Origin: Candidatus Aminicenantota bacterium
GTDB taxonomy: Bacteria; Acidobacteriota; Aminicenantia; Aminicenantales; Saccharicenantaceae
Length of the DNA stretch: 49,343 bases
Direction: 5' to 3'
Assembly: GCA_013178315.1 (NCBI GenBank)
Contig: JABLWX010000004.1
Span: forward strand, 1-49,343
This document shows, in pieces, positions 34,322-42,889 of the stretch. The position numbers and the translations under genes were made by a program. The notes below the pieces were generated by a model. The model had not been told where the DNA came from. It saw only the letters and a list, made by a program, of their open reading frames with translations, and searched no databases. The number at the start of each line of letters is the position of its first letter. Position 1 is the stretch's first letter.

Positions 34322-36346
34322 TCAGTTTACCTTAACCCAGGGAAAGCAGGTTATCCTCAGCCTGGCGCACCCCATGGGAATCAACCTGATTCTGGTGTCG
34401 GGTTGCCTGGAACTGACCGGGCTGGCTGGAATCTTTCCCACCATCCGGCCTTCTTCCCTCCATTCTGGCAACCTCCTGGCTCTGGCCTCCAGAACCAGAG
34501 GGGCTGAGTCAAGCGAAAAAGGTTGGTAATCAAGAGGCCTTTCCTCGATGAGCTTAATGTCCTTAGCCGGAGCCTTGGGGTCAAGAAGCAGGGCGAAATT
34601 CCAGGGCGAGGCTGGCAGCACTTCCCAGGCCGGCCAGTCGTCGCTGCCCCCGGCCCTCTTCCATTCTTCCTTGATTTCCAGTGAGTACCAGAGTGGTCCC
34701 CGCCTGATGGAGGCAGCCTGGCCCAGGCCCGGCCAGAAATGAACCTTTATTGATTGTTCCAGGTCGAGGGTTATCCTGTCTCCATATTTCCAGGTTTGTT
34801 CCACGACCGCAAATTCTCCGGCTGCCTTTATCTCCCGCGGCTTTCCCCCGTTAATCGAAATCGAGGCCTTCTCTGCCCAGTCCGGTATTCTTAAATACAT
34901 AGGAAAAGCAACCGGCTCATCAGCGTAGACAGTCAGCTCAATCCTGCCGGAAAAAGGATAATTCGTATCCTGGACAATCCTGGCCGCCTTCCCCAAATTC
35001 CCGGCCTTGAAAGAAACCATTGAAGGTCCATAAAAAATAGTCGCCAGGCCGTTATCTGACGTGGCCAGGTAGAGGTGCTCAATATAATAGGGCCAGCCAA
35101 AGGCCACGTTGTGCTGGCAGCAACGATACTTCCAGGGGTCAAAAGACAGCAGCGTGCCGGAATTCTGGAAATCGTGGTCTCCGGAACTGTCGCAGGAAAT
35201 AAGGTTGGCCGCTGTCAGGTAATGCAGGGCTTTTAAGTCAGGAGTCAGGGCCGCTGGCAGTGAATTAACAGCAATCTCCTCAGCCCGGTCGGCATAAATC
35301 ACCTGCCCTGTTATCTTCAGCAGGGACTCGAAACTGTTCATGAATTCAACCATGGTGCAGGTTTCAGCCCCCTGTCTCGGGTCGCCATATCCAGGTCTTA
35401 TATTTTCGTCGGCGGCAAACATACCTCCAGGTTGCTGTCCGTAGGCTTCCATCACCTGGCGGTAGTTTCTTTCTACCGCTTCCAGCAATCCCGGCTCTCC
35501 TGCTTGTTGATAATAAACCCCGGGGTACCTGAAGCCCATGGCAATATTTACCCCGTGGTAGAACGAACTTTCTTCCCAGTGCCGGTCGCGTTCTGCGGTA
35601 AGTATCGGAGAGGCCCAGTCGGCGGTGCGCCGGTAGATCCTTTTGGCCAGTTCCAGGAGCCAGGCTTCACCGGTTCGGTTATAAAGCCAGTAAACGCTTT
35701 CCAGGTTTTCCCCTCCCCGCAGCTTCTGCCAGCTTCCTGGAAAAAGCTTTTCTTCGGGCAGGCTAAATTGATAGCGAAAATAGGCAGACATGAAATCAAG
35801 CACTCTCCTGTCTCCGCTGAATTCATAATAGCTCTGCAGGCAGGCCAGGGCCACCATGTTGGGCCAGAGGTCATTATTGTCTCTGTTATCGACCGGGCCG
35901 AAGTAACCGTCGGGCTGCTGGCTCTTCAGTATGGCTTCGATCCATTTCCTGGCGGTGTCTATTAATTCCGGGTCTTTGAGCAGGTAGGCCAGATCCCCGA
36001 AGCCCTTTAGCCAGTATGGCATCTCTTCCCAGCCGCGGCCTTTCAGGGTCAGCCAGCCTGAATCGGCCAGCAAAAATTTGGATACTTCCGGCAGGCGCCC
36101 GGTCAGCCCCGAGGCCATCAGCCGGAGCTGGCTTAACAACCAGCCACGGGCTTCGACCTGCCCCAAAGGAAGCTTGAGCAGAGGATTGGCCCGAAGCGGA
36201 GGCCGGTTTCCCTGGTAGTGAGAGTTGATGCTGTCGATTGGCGGCGTCCTGACAATCCTGACCTCGTTCACCGTCTGTCCTCCGAAAAGGTTGGCTGCAA
36301 ACAATAAAACCAGAATCAATAAACATATCACACAGGACCGGTTCAT
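34322..36346 (-). CDS. GH127-like glycoside hydrolase (beta-L-arabinofuranosidase family, DUF1680)
   Basis: The 674-residue secreted protein has a signal peptide (VICLLILVLLFAANLFGG) and an alpha/alpha-barrel rich in Trp and Tyr. The GH127 site is intact: Glu328 and Cys330 in AETCTM, Cys409 and Cys410 in YRCCQHN, matching the Glu-x-Cys and Cys-Cys zinc and nucleophile residues of the Bifidobacterium enzyme with nearly the same spacing (79 versus 77 residues). It should remove a non-reducing beta-L-arabinofuranoside or a related sugar; GH127 also contains enzymes for other sugars, so the substrate is uncertain. The rhodanese gene begins 53 nt downstream. Confidence 0.87.
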   Translation of the reverse strand: MNRSCVICLLILVLLFAANLFGGQTVNEVRIVRTPPIDSINSHYQGNRPPLRANPLLKLPLGQVEARGWLLSQLRLMASGLTGRLPEVSKFLLADSGWLTLKGRGWEEMPYWLKGFGDLAYLLKDPELIDTARKWIEAILKSQQPDGYFGPVDNRDNNDLWPNMVALACLQSYYEFSGDRRVLDFMSAYFRYQFSLPEEKLFPGSWQKLRGGENLESVYWLYNRTGEAWLLELAKRIYRRTADWASPILTAERDRHWEESSFYHGVNIAMGFRYPGVYYQQAGEPGLLEAVERNYRQVMEAYGQQPGGMFAADENIRPGYGDPRQGAETCTMVEFMNSFESLLKITGQVIYADRAEEIAVNSLPAALTPDLKALHYLTAANLISCDSSGDHDFQNSGTLLSFDPWKYRCCQHNVAFGWPYYIEHLYLATSDNGLATIFYGPSMVSFKAGNLGKAARIVQDTNYPFSGRIELTVYADEPVAFPMYLRIPDWAEKASISINGGKPREIKAAGEFAVVEQTWKYGDRITLDLEQSIKVHFWPGLGQAASIRRGPLWYSLEIKEEWKRAGGSDDWPAWEVLPASPWNFALLLDPKAPAKDIKLIEERPLDYQPFSLDSAPLVLEARARRLPEWREEGRMVGKIPASPVSSRQPDTRIRLIPMGCARLRITCFPWVKVN

Positions 36347-36445
36347 CTTTGGCTCCTGTCATTTACATTTAAGCATAAACCGTATCACATTCCTAATACC
36401 GTCAGAAAAAATTGTTCATCCTGGCCAGCCTGAAAGCTTGGGGAT

Positions 36446-37531
36446 TTAAATCTGAACTTCATATATCTTATTCATTTTCTTAAGTTGCAGGGCAGGATTG
36501 AAAACCCAGGCATAGAGATTGACACTCCGGAAATAGGGGAAAAAGCGACTCCGGTAGAGAAAACCCTGGGAATAATAACCCTTGTTCCATTCAATAACCC
36601 CGATTGTGCCCCGGGTGGCCAGGTAGTTGAGGAAGTAATTCATTACTTGTCTTTTTTCCTTCGAATCCAGCAGGTCCAGATGCAGGTGGTTCAACCAGGC
36701 CCAGCGTTCTACCTTTTTTCCCAGGTGTTCATGTTCAAGATAATTTATCAATCCGACCAGCCGACCTTCCCTTTTTATCGCCAGGCTGACGGACACGCCA
36801 GGATAGATAATCTCTTTTCTTAATTCTTCCGGCCCGGTCCAGACCCTGGCCAGGTCGGCTTTCCCGTTATAGGAATTGAGCAGGCGCAGGGCCTCCGGCA
36901 GGTCGGCCGTTTCCAGCTCTTCAAGGTCCAGGCCCTCGGGCTGCGGGCCTTTAGGCAACCTGTGGGCTCCCCAGATTTTTATGGCCAGCTTTTCCCAGCT
37001 CTTAAGGCCCTCGGAATAGGTCACCCTTTCCAGGTCCAGCACTCGACCCAGGACATACATTTTTTTTAAGAACCGCAGGGGCTGTCCTTCTCTCTTGAAC
37101 TTTTCTATCAGCTGTGAAGAACGGTGCCCGGCTTCCAGATAGAGCAGGGCCAGATCGTAGCGGGTGATTTCCTGGTTAATTCTAACGGCCTCCTTGATAA
37201 TGGCCTGGGCCAGGCCTTTCCGGGCGTATTCTCTGCGGCTGACCAGCAGGCAGCTGAGAATGGCCCGGACATTCTGACTGCCGACCGCAAAGTTCCGGGG
37301 AATGTTGGCCAGGAAGGCCAGGATTTCTTGGCCCCTGTAAGCGGCGATGAAATGTCTGGGGTCGGGGGCCAGTCCCATCAGGTATCTGACAAATTCCTGT
37401 CGGTAGAGATTTGGAAAAGAGGCAATTCCGTATTCATCACGCCAGGAATGATGGGCCATCTTTTCCAGGGCTTCCAGGTCACCGTGGAAAGGCTCGATGC
37501 TGATTCCATTTAAATCCATAAGCTCCAACAT
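36446..37531 (-). CDS. GNAT-family N-acetyltransferase-like protein (two domains)
   Basis: The 361-residue cytoplasmic protein has an N-terminal GNAT domain: a beta bulge region (ILSCLLVSRREYARKGLAQAIIKEA), where R-K-G-L-A is the acetyl-CoA pyrophosphate loop, and AGHRSSQLIEKF near residue 135. The second half (about 200-350) looks like a second, degenerate GNAT fold. AGGAG lies 6 nt before ATG 37531, and a 26-codon ORF ends 9 nt upstream. The substrate is not known; the family acetylates amines on small molecules, peptides or proteins. Confidence 0.8.
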   Translation of the reverse strand: MLELMDLNGISIEPFHGDLEALEKMAHHSWRDEYGIASFPNLYRQEFVRYLMGLAPDPRHFIAAYRGQEILAFLANIPRNFAVGSQNVRAILSCLLVSRREYARKGLAQAIIKEAVRINQEITRYDLALLYLEAGHRSSQLIEKFKREGQPLRFLKKMYVLGRVLDLERVTYSEGLKSWEKLAIKIWGAHRLPKGPQPEGLDLEELETADLPEALRLLNSYNGKADLARVWTGPEELRKEIIYPGVSVSLAIKREGRLVGLINYLEHEHLGKKVERWAWLNHLHLDLLDSKEKRQVMNYFLNYLATRGTIGVIEWNKGYYSQGFLYRSRFFPYFRSVNLYAWVFNPALQLKKMNKIYEVQI

Positions 37532-37540
37532 CTGGCACTC

Positions 37541-37621
37541 CTAAAGCCATTTGGGCAAGTTATAGAACGAGGCGCCCTGCTTGTTCGGGTCCATGGCGAC
37601 CTCCAGGTCTTTGAACTTCAT
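37541..37621 (-). CDS. 26-residue small ORF ahead of the GNAT gene
   Basis: ATG 37621 to TAG 37543-37541, product beginning MKFKDLEVAMDP and ending SFYNLPKWL. About 21 of 25 sense codons after ATG end in G or C, as in neighbouring real genes, which suggests selection as protein. TATAAT lies 11 nt before the ATG and no Shine-Dalgarno is seen, so it may be read from a leaderless mRNA. It stops 9 nt before the GNAT gene. It could be a peptide substrate, a regulatory leader, or chance. I do not recognise the family. Confidence 0.5.
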   Translation of the reverse strand: MKFKDLEVAMDPNKQGASFYNLPKWL

Positions 37622-37632
37622 AAACCGGCTCA

Positions 37633-37638
37633 ATTATA
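37633..37638 (-). promoter_or_regulatory. -10 box for the small ORF / GNAT transcript
   Basis: A perfect TATAAT on the minus strand ends 11 nt before ATG 37621. The -35 region is weak (TTCAGG, 18 nt away). Expected leader is about 4 nt. Confidence 0.5.
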
Positions 37639-37753
37639 ATAAATTTCTCAGCCGGCCTGAACCTGTAATTTTTGCTTAAGACTGACTCTCCCCTCCTCAG
37701 GTTCCGACCCAAAATTTTCCCGGACTGCATTTTTTTCTTAAAATCGGTTGTGC

Positions 37754-37759
37754 TATAAT
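37754..37759 (+). promoter_or_regulatory. Extended -10 promoter of the FAD/Fe-S dehydrogenase operon
   Basis: TGCTATAAT is a perfect extended -10 element. The -35 position is a T run without good match, as often with extended -10 promoters. Transcription near 37766 leaves a leader of about 60 nt with AAAGGAG at 37812-37818. Confidence 0.65.
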
Positions 37760-37824
37760 GCCTGTCTTAAATTTCGGTGACCTGGAATATTTAATCTGGT
37801 CATTCTTGATTAAAGGAGTCTCCT

Positions 37825-39927
37825 TTGATCGATAACCGTCTTTATAAACATCCCATTCTGCCGGTCGAGGACAAACCTCTATTCACTTTTTACTTTAAGG
37901 ACAGGGAGCTAAAAGCCAGGGAGGGTGAAACCATAGCTTCCGCCCTCTTTGCCAACGGCATCAGGATTTTTAGCTACCATCACAAGGACGGGGCTCCCCA
38001 GGGAATTTTCTGCGCCAACGGCCAGTGTGCTCAGTGCCTGGTCCTGGCCGATGGCTTTCCGGTTAAATCCTGCATGGAATTAATCAAACCCGGAATGAAG
38101 ATCGAGCCGGTGGTGGGCCTGCCCGAGCTTCCCCTGGTTGACCCGCAATCACCGCTCGACTTCAAGCCGGTGGAAGAGATTGAAGTCTCGGTTTTAATTA
38201 TCGGCGGTGGCCCGGCCGGACTGTCGGCAGCTATAGAACTCGGCCAGCGCGGGGTGGACTGCCTGCTGGTGGACGACAAACATCGGCTGGGCGGCAAGCT
38301 GGTCCTACAGACCCATCGTTTCTTTGGCTCGGTGGAGGCGGTCTATGCCGGGACCAGGGGTATTGACATCGCCACCAGGCTGGAAAATGAAGTACGCCAG
38401 TACCCGCGGGTCACCATCTGGTTGCAGAGCACGGCCCTGGCCGTTTTCAGCGATAAGAAAGTCGGCATACTGAAGGAAAATAAACAGTATGCGCTGGTCA
38501 AACCCAAGATTCTACTGGTGGCAGCCGGGGCCAGGGAAAAATCTCTGGCTTTTCCGGGCAACGACCTGCCGGGAGTTTACGGGGCCGGGGCCTTCCAGAC
38601 CCTGGTCAACCGCGACCTGGTCAAGCCCACCGAGAAACTGTTTATCGTCGGGGGAGGCAACGTCGGTTTGATCGCCGGCTACCATGCCCTGCAGGCCGGC
38701 ATCAAGGTGGTCGGTCTGGTGGAAGTGATGCCCGAGGTTGGTGGTTATAAGGTTCATAAAGACAAGCTGGCCAGGCTGGGGGTACCCATTCTCACCTCCC
38801 ACACCATTCTTAGTGCCAACGGAAAAGATTGCGTCGAATCGGTGACCATAGCCCGGGTGGACGAAAAGTTCCGGCCTGTTCCCGGGACCGAAAGAACGCT
38901 CAAATGTGACACCGTCCTGATCGCCGTCGGGCTCGACCCGGTTAACGAGTTTTATCTCAAGGCCCGGGAATTTGACCTTCCGGTCTATGCTGCCGGCGAT
39001 GCCGAGGAAATTGCCGAAGCTTCTGCCGCCATCTTTTCCGGCAAGATCCGGGGGCTGGAGATTGCCAGAGAGCTTGGTGTGTACGGTGATGAGGTCCCCG
39101 CAGACTGGTACCGGACCGCCGAGATCTTAAAATCCAGGCCCGGCCAGACCTATCCCGAGTATTTTCTGGAGAAAGAAGAAGGGGTATTCCCGGTAATCCA
39201 CTGCCTTCAGGAAATACCCTGCGATCCCTGTTCGGCCGTGTGCCCGAGGAAGCTTATCGAGGTCGACCGCAGCGATGTTCGCAAGTTGCCCGTCTATTAC
39301 GAGGAAAAAGACGGCAAGGGATGCAGCGGCTGCGAAAGGTGCGTGGTATTCTGTCCGGGGCTGGCTATCACCCTAATTGATTACCGCCGGAACCCAGAAT
39401 TTCCAGAGGTGACCATTCCCTTTGAATTCCTGAAAGAAATCATCAACCCCGGAGATGAAGTCTCACTGGTGGATGTTTCCGGTCAGGAACTGGCCAGGAG
39501 CCGGGTGACCTCGGTTAAATCCATCAAGGGCAACGACCGCACCATCCTGGTCAAAGTCCAGGTACCAAAAGCAGTCGCCAAGAAGGTCAGCGGGATTAAA
39601 TTGCAGCCTGAAATTACCGAAGTCGAGGAAAAATACCTGGGCAGGATTCCGGATGAAGCCATCATCTGCCGCTGCGAGAGAGTCACGGCCGGCGAAATCA
39701 GGAAGTTGATCCGGGAAGGTGTCAGGGACATTAACGAGATCAAGACCATTACCAGGGCCGGCATGGGGCCCTGCGGAGCCAAGACCTGTACCCCGCTGGT
39801 GCACCGGCTGTTCCGGGAAGAGGGAGTACCTGAAAGCGAAATAGTGGACCAGCCCAAGCGGCCCCTGTTCATAGAAGTACCCTTGGGATTGTTTGCCGGT
39901 CTGGAGAGGAAAGGAGTCCGCGAATGA
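37825..39927 (+). CDS. Multidomain FAD/Fe-S oxidoreductase, alpha subunit of an amino-acid dehydrogenase-like complex
   Basis: The 700-residue protein starts at TTG, 6 nt after AAAGGAG. Domains in order: a [2Fe-2S] ferredoxin (Cys63, Cys68, Cys71, Cys83 in CANGQCAQC...C), a FAD/NAD(P) disulfide-oxidoreductase region (IIGGGPAGLSAA at about 126, and IVGGGNVGLIAG), a two-cluster ferredoxin-like segment at about 465-520 (CDPCSAVCP, CSGCERCVVFCP), and a C-terminal BFD-like [2Fe-2S] domain (CRCERVTAGE, then GPCGAKTC). This is like fused HcnA-HcnB, opine oxidase or dye-linked proline dehydrogenase alpha chains, with an additional ferredoxin insert. It overlaps the next gene by ATGA. The likely role is to pass electrons from an amine oxidised by the beta subunit. 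Confidence 0.9.
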   Translation: MIDNRLYKHPILPVEDKPLFTFYFKDRELKAREGETIASALFANGIRIFSYHHKDGAPQGIFCANGQCAQCLVLADGFPVKSCMELIKPGMKIEPVVGLPELPLVDPQSPLDFKPVEEIEVSVLIIGGGPAGLSAAIELGQRGVDCLLVDDKHRLGGKLVLQTHRFFGSVEAVYAGTRGIDIATRLENEVRQYPRVTIWLQSTALAVFSDKKVGILKENKQYALVKPKILLVAAGAREKSLAFPGNDLPGVYGAGAFQTLVNRDLVKPTEKLFIVGGGNVGLIAGYHALQAGIKVVGLVEVMPEVGGYKVHKDKLARLGVPILTSHTILSANGKDCVESVTIARVDEKFRPVPGTERTLKCDTVLIAVGLDPVNEFYLKAREFDLPVYAAGDAEEIAEASAAIFSGKIRGLEIARELGVYGDEVPADWYRTAEILKSRPGQTYPEYFLEKEEGVFPVIHCLQEIPCDPCSAVCPRKLIEVDRSDVRKLPVYYEEKDGKGCSGCERCVVFCPGLAITLIDYRRNPEFPEVTIPFEFLKEIINPGDEVSLVDVSGQELARSRVTSVKSIKGNDRTILVKVQVPKAVAKKVSGIKLQPEITEVEEKYLGRIPDEAIICRCERVTAGEIRKLIREGVRDINEIKTITRAGMGPCGAKTCTPLVHRLFREEGVPESEIVDQPKRPLFIEVPLGLFAGLERKGVRE

Positions 39928-41081
39928 GCCGCGCTGAATACGACGTCGTCATCATCGGAGCTGGCAGTGTTGGCACTCCCACCGCCCTGTTCCTGGCCCA
40001 GAAAGGTTTAAGGGTGCTGGTTGTGGACCGCAACCCCAGCCCCGGTCAGAGTTCCAATAAGAGGGCCATCGGAGGGTTGAGGGCCACCCACTCTGACCCG
40101 GCCAAGATCCGGCTTGGCCTGCGCAGCCTCAAGATTTTTTCCACCTGGAAAGAAACATACGGAGACGACATTGAATGGCATCAGGGTGGTTATTGTTTCG
40201 TGGCCTACCGGGAAGAAGAAGAAAGGACCCTGAAAGAAGTCCTGCCGCTTCAAAAGAGACACGGCCTGAAGATAGACTGGCTGGAAGCGGAAGAGCTCAG
40301 GAAACTGCTTCCTGACCTTAATCCCCGTGGCCTCAGGGGTGGAACATTTTCTCCAGAAGATGGCCACGCCTCTCCCCTGCTGGCGGTTGAGGCCTTTTAC
40401 CGCCAGGCCAGGAAGGCCGGAGCCGACTTCAGGTTCAGAGAAAATGTCAGGAACCTGGTGATTGAAAACGGTCGGGTCAGGGGTGTGGTTACCGAGTCCG
40501 GAAGATATGAGGCTGGCGTCGTCATCAACGCCGCCGGGGCCTGGGCGGCCGAGGTGGCCAGGCTGGCCGGAATGGAAGTCCCGGTCAAACCCGATTCCCA
40601 CGAGGCCGCGGTCACCGAACCGGTCCAGAGATTTTTTGAGCCCATGGTGGTCGACCTGCGCCCGGTTAAGGGTTCGGCCAATTATTATTTCTACCAGCAT
40701 GCCACCGGACAGATCATCTTCTGCATTACTCCCAGCCCCAGTATCTGGGGTTTCGACGAGCGCGAAACCAGCGAATTCCTGCCGATGGTTTCCCGGAGAA
40801 TGATTGACCTCATGCCCAGGCTTCAGAATATTAGGGTCAGGCGCACCTGGCGCGGACTTTACCCGATGACTCCAGACGGCTTTCCCATCGTCGGCTGGTC
40901 GAGGGAGGTGTCCGGATTTCTTCTGGCAGTGGGCATGTGCGGACAGGGCTTTATGCTCGGTCCAGGTGTAGCTGAATTGCTGACCAGGCTGGTTGCCGGC
41001 GAGCCCGGACCCGACGATGAAGAAATCTTATCCTATCTCTCCCCGTACCGGAGTTTCGTCAGCGAAGAAAAGTTGAAGTAA
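39924..41081 (+). CDS. FAD-dependent amine/amino-acid oxidoreductase (DAO family), beta subunit
   Basis: The 385-residue protein has an N-terminal dinucleotide-binding motif (VVIIGAGSVGTPTALFLA), SSNKRAIGGLRATHSD as in sarcosine oxidase/glycine oxidase beta subunits, VVINAAGAWAAEVA, and the C-terminal RTWRGLYPMTPDGFPIVG with AVGMCGQGFMLGPG. This matches HcnC, SoxB and PDH-beta proteins that oxidise glycine, sarcosine, proline or opines. It is translationally coupled to the upstream alpha chain, so both should form one complex. The exact amine cannot be read from sequence. Confidence 0.9.
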   Translation: MSRAEYDVVIIGAGSVGTPTALFLAQKGLRVLVVDRNPSPGQSSNKRAIGGLRATHSDPAKIRLGLRSLKIFSTWKETYGDDIEWHQGGYCFVAYREEEERTLKEVLPLQKRHGLKIDWLEAEELRKLLPDLNPRGLRGGTFSPEDGHASPLLAVEAFYRQARKAGADFRFRENVRNLVIENGRVRGVVTESGRYEAGVVINAAGAWAAEVARLAGMEVPVKPDSHEAAVTEPVQRFFEPMVVDLRPVKGSANYYFYQHATGQIIFCITPSPSIWGFDERETSEFLPMVSRRMIDLMPRLQNIRVRRTWRGLYPMTPDGFPIVGWSREVSGFLLAVGMCGQGFMLGPGVAELLTRLVAGEPGPDDEEILSYLSPYRSFVSEEKLK

Positions 41082-41105
41082 GACGGAAGCCAACCGGAGT
41101 AAATC

Positions 41106-41864
41106 TCATCTCAGAATCAACTGCCGGCCATCGGCCTCCACCACCCGGAGCGGATAGTCGAACAGAGTCCCCAGAAGTTCGGCCCGAAAGATTTCGGTGG
41201 TCGGTCCGGCGGACAGGATCTGTCCGTTCTTGATCATGACCAGGAAATCGGCCAGCCGTGGTATCAGGTCGATGCTGTGAACTGAAGTTATTATGGTCTT
41301 GCCCCGGTCTTCAGCCAGCTTTCTCAGCAGGTTGATTATTTCCATCTCGTGTTTCAGGTCAAGAAAGGTTGTCGGCTCATCCAGGAGGATTATTTTTGAA
41401 TCCTGGGCCAGGGCCCTGGCGATGAGCACTATTCTTCTCTCGCCGCTGCTCAGCTCCTGGCACTTCCTTGCGGCCAGGGCTTCCAGCCCCAGGTAAGAAA
41501 TGACCTCTTCGGTCTTTTCGTAATCGGCCCTGGCCGGCGGCGAAAAGATATTAAGGTACCCGCTGCGACCCATCAGGATGAAATCAAAAACCCTGAAATT
41601 CAGGGCGGTACTGTGTTCCTGTGGAACGTAACTGACCAGGCGAGCCCTTTCCGAACCACGGAGCCGGGACAGCTCCCGGCCATCAACAAAGATGGAGCCG
41701 GCAACCGGCTTAATTACCCCGGACAGAGCTTTGAGCAGTGTTGACTTGCCCGCGCCATTGGGACCGACCAGGGCCGAAACCCGGTTGGCAGAAAAATGCA
41801 GGTTGTCAACCCGGAGTTCAAAATTCTCATACCTGACCCGAAGTCGTTCTACCCTGATCTGCAT
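41106..41864 (-). CDS. ABC transporter ATP-binding protein (FecE/BtuD type)
   Basis: The 252-residue cytoplasmic ATPase shows Walker A GPNGAGKST, the signature LSSGERR, Walker B IILLDEPTTFLD and the H-loop SVHSIDL. The sequence resembles iron-siderophore, heme and vitamin B12 importers. It lies 2 nt after the permease gene and completes a three-gene importer. Q-loop residues YVPQEHS are intact, so it should be active. Confidence 0.93.
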   Translation of the reverse strand: MQIRVERLRVRYENFELRVDNLHFSANRVSALVGPNGAGKSTLLKALSGVIKPVAGSIFVDGRELSRLRGSERARLVSYVPQEHSTALNFRVFDFILMGRSGYLNIFSPPARADYEKTEEVISYLGLEALAARKCQELSSGERRIVLIARALAQDSKIILLDEPTTFLDLKHEMEIINLLRKLAEDRGKTIITSVHSIDLIPRLADFLVMIKNGQILSAGPTTEIFRAELLGTLFDYPLRVVEADGRQLILR

Positions 41865-41866
41865 GC

Positions 41867-42889
41867 CTAACTCCAGCTGGTCCTGGCCCTACTGATCAAG
41901 TACAGGAAAAATGGAATTCCCACCAGGCTGGTCAGAATGCCAACCGGAAATTCAAAAGGCAAAAGGGTTCTGATCAGGTCATCGGCCAGCAGCATTAGAC
42001 TGGCTCCCAGCCCGGCCGAGACCGGAAGAACCAGCCGGTTGTCAGAGCCAACCAGGCCCCTGACCGCATGGGGCACGATGAGTCCGACCCAGCCGATGAT
42101 ACCGGCAATGGCCACCACGGCCGAGGTTACGAGCGTGGCCAGGCAGATGATCAGAATTCTTTCTCTCTTGACGGCCAGGCCTAAGGACCTGGCTTCATCG
42201 TCGCTCAGGCTCAGGACGTTTATCCGCCAGCCAAGCTTTAGCAGGAAGACCAGGCCAACCAGAATCAGAGGTGCCGACCAGGCCAGGTCGGGCCAGGTGG
42301 CCTGGGAAAAGCTGCCCAGCAGCCAGAAGAAGAGGGCCTGAAGGGCGTAGGGACTGGCTATAAATTCTAGGGTTGACAGAAGCGCCTGGAAAAGCGCCGA
42401 AACAATTATTCCTGTCAGCAGAACCGCTACCAGGGTGTTCCTGGCCCCCTCGGAGATGACCAGGACCAGGACCACGGCCAGCAGCCCGCAGGCAAAGGCC
42501 AGTACCTGGGGCGGGAAATTGCGGCTGAACAGAACCAGGGAGGCGGCGCCCCCAAAACCTGCCCCGAAAGACACGCCCAGTATGTATTCATTAACCAGGG
42601 GATTCCGGAAAAGAGACTGCAGGGATGCCCCGGAGACCGAAAAGGCAGCCCCGGCCAGCAGGGCCAGAAGCACCCGCGGCAACCTGATGTTCAAAATAAT
42701 ATTGGCCGCGGGCGTGGTCAACAGGTCGGAAGGCCAGCCTGATATCCTGGCCAGCAGAATTTCCAGCACTTCTTTCAGGGAAACCCGGAGGGTCCCGAGA
42801 CATAAAGAAAACAACAGCAACAACAGCGGAAATAAAATGGCTATATAAAGAATGGCCTTGTTTTTATTCTTTCTTTTTGAACCAGTCAT
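41867..42889 (-). CDS. ABC transporter permease (FecCD/BtuC family)
   Basis: The 340-residue inner-membrane protein has about nine to ten helices and the family motifs RLPRVLLALLAGAAFSVSGA, NPLVNEYILGVSFGAGFG, and GWVGLIVPHAVRGLVGSDN near the C-terminus. It should form a homodimeric channel with the ATPase. Its ATG overlaps the 3' end of the binding-protein gene by 26 bp, in a different frame. The first residues are very basic (KRKNKNK). Confidence 0.93.
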   Translation of the reverse strand: MTGSKRKNKNKAILYIAILFPLLLLLFSLCLGTLRVSLKEVLEILLARISGWPSDLLTTPAANIILNIRLPRVLLALLAGAAFSVSGASLQSLFRNPLVNEYILGVSFGAGFGGAASLVLFSRNFPPQVLAFACGLLAVVLVLVISEGARNTLVAVLLTGIIVSALFQALLSTLEFIASPYALQALFFWLLGSFSQATWPDLAWSAPLILVGLVFLLKLGWRINVLSLSDDEARSLGLAVKRERILIICLATLVTSAVVAIAGIIGWVGLIVPHAVRGLVGSDNRLVLPVSAGLGASLMLLADDLIRTLLPFEFPVGILTSLVGIPFFLYLISRARTSWS

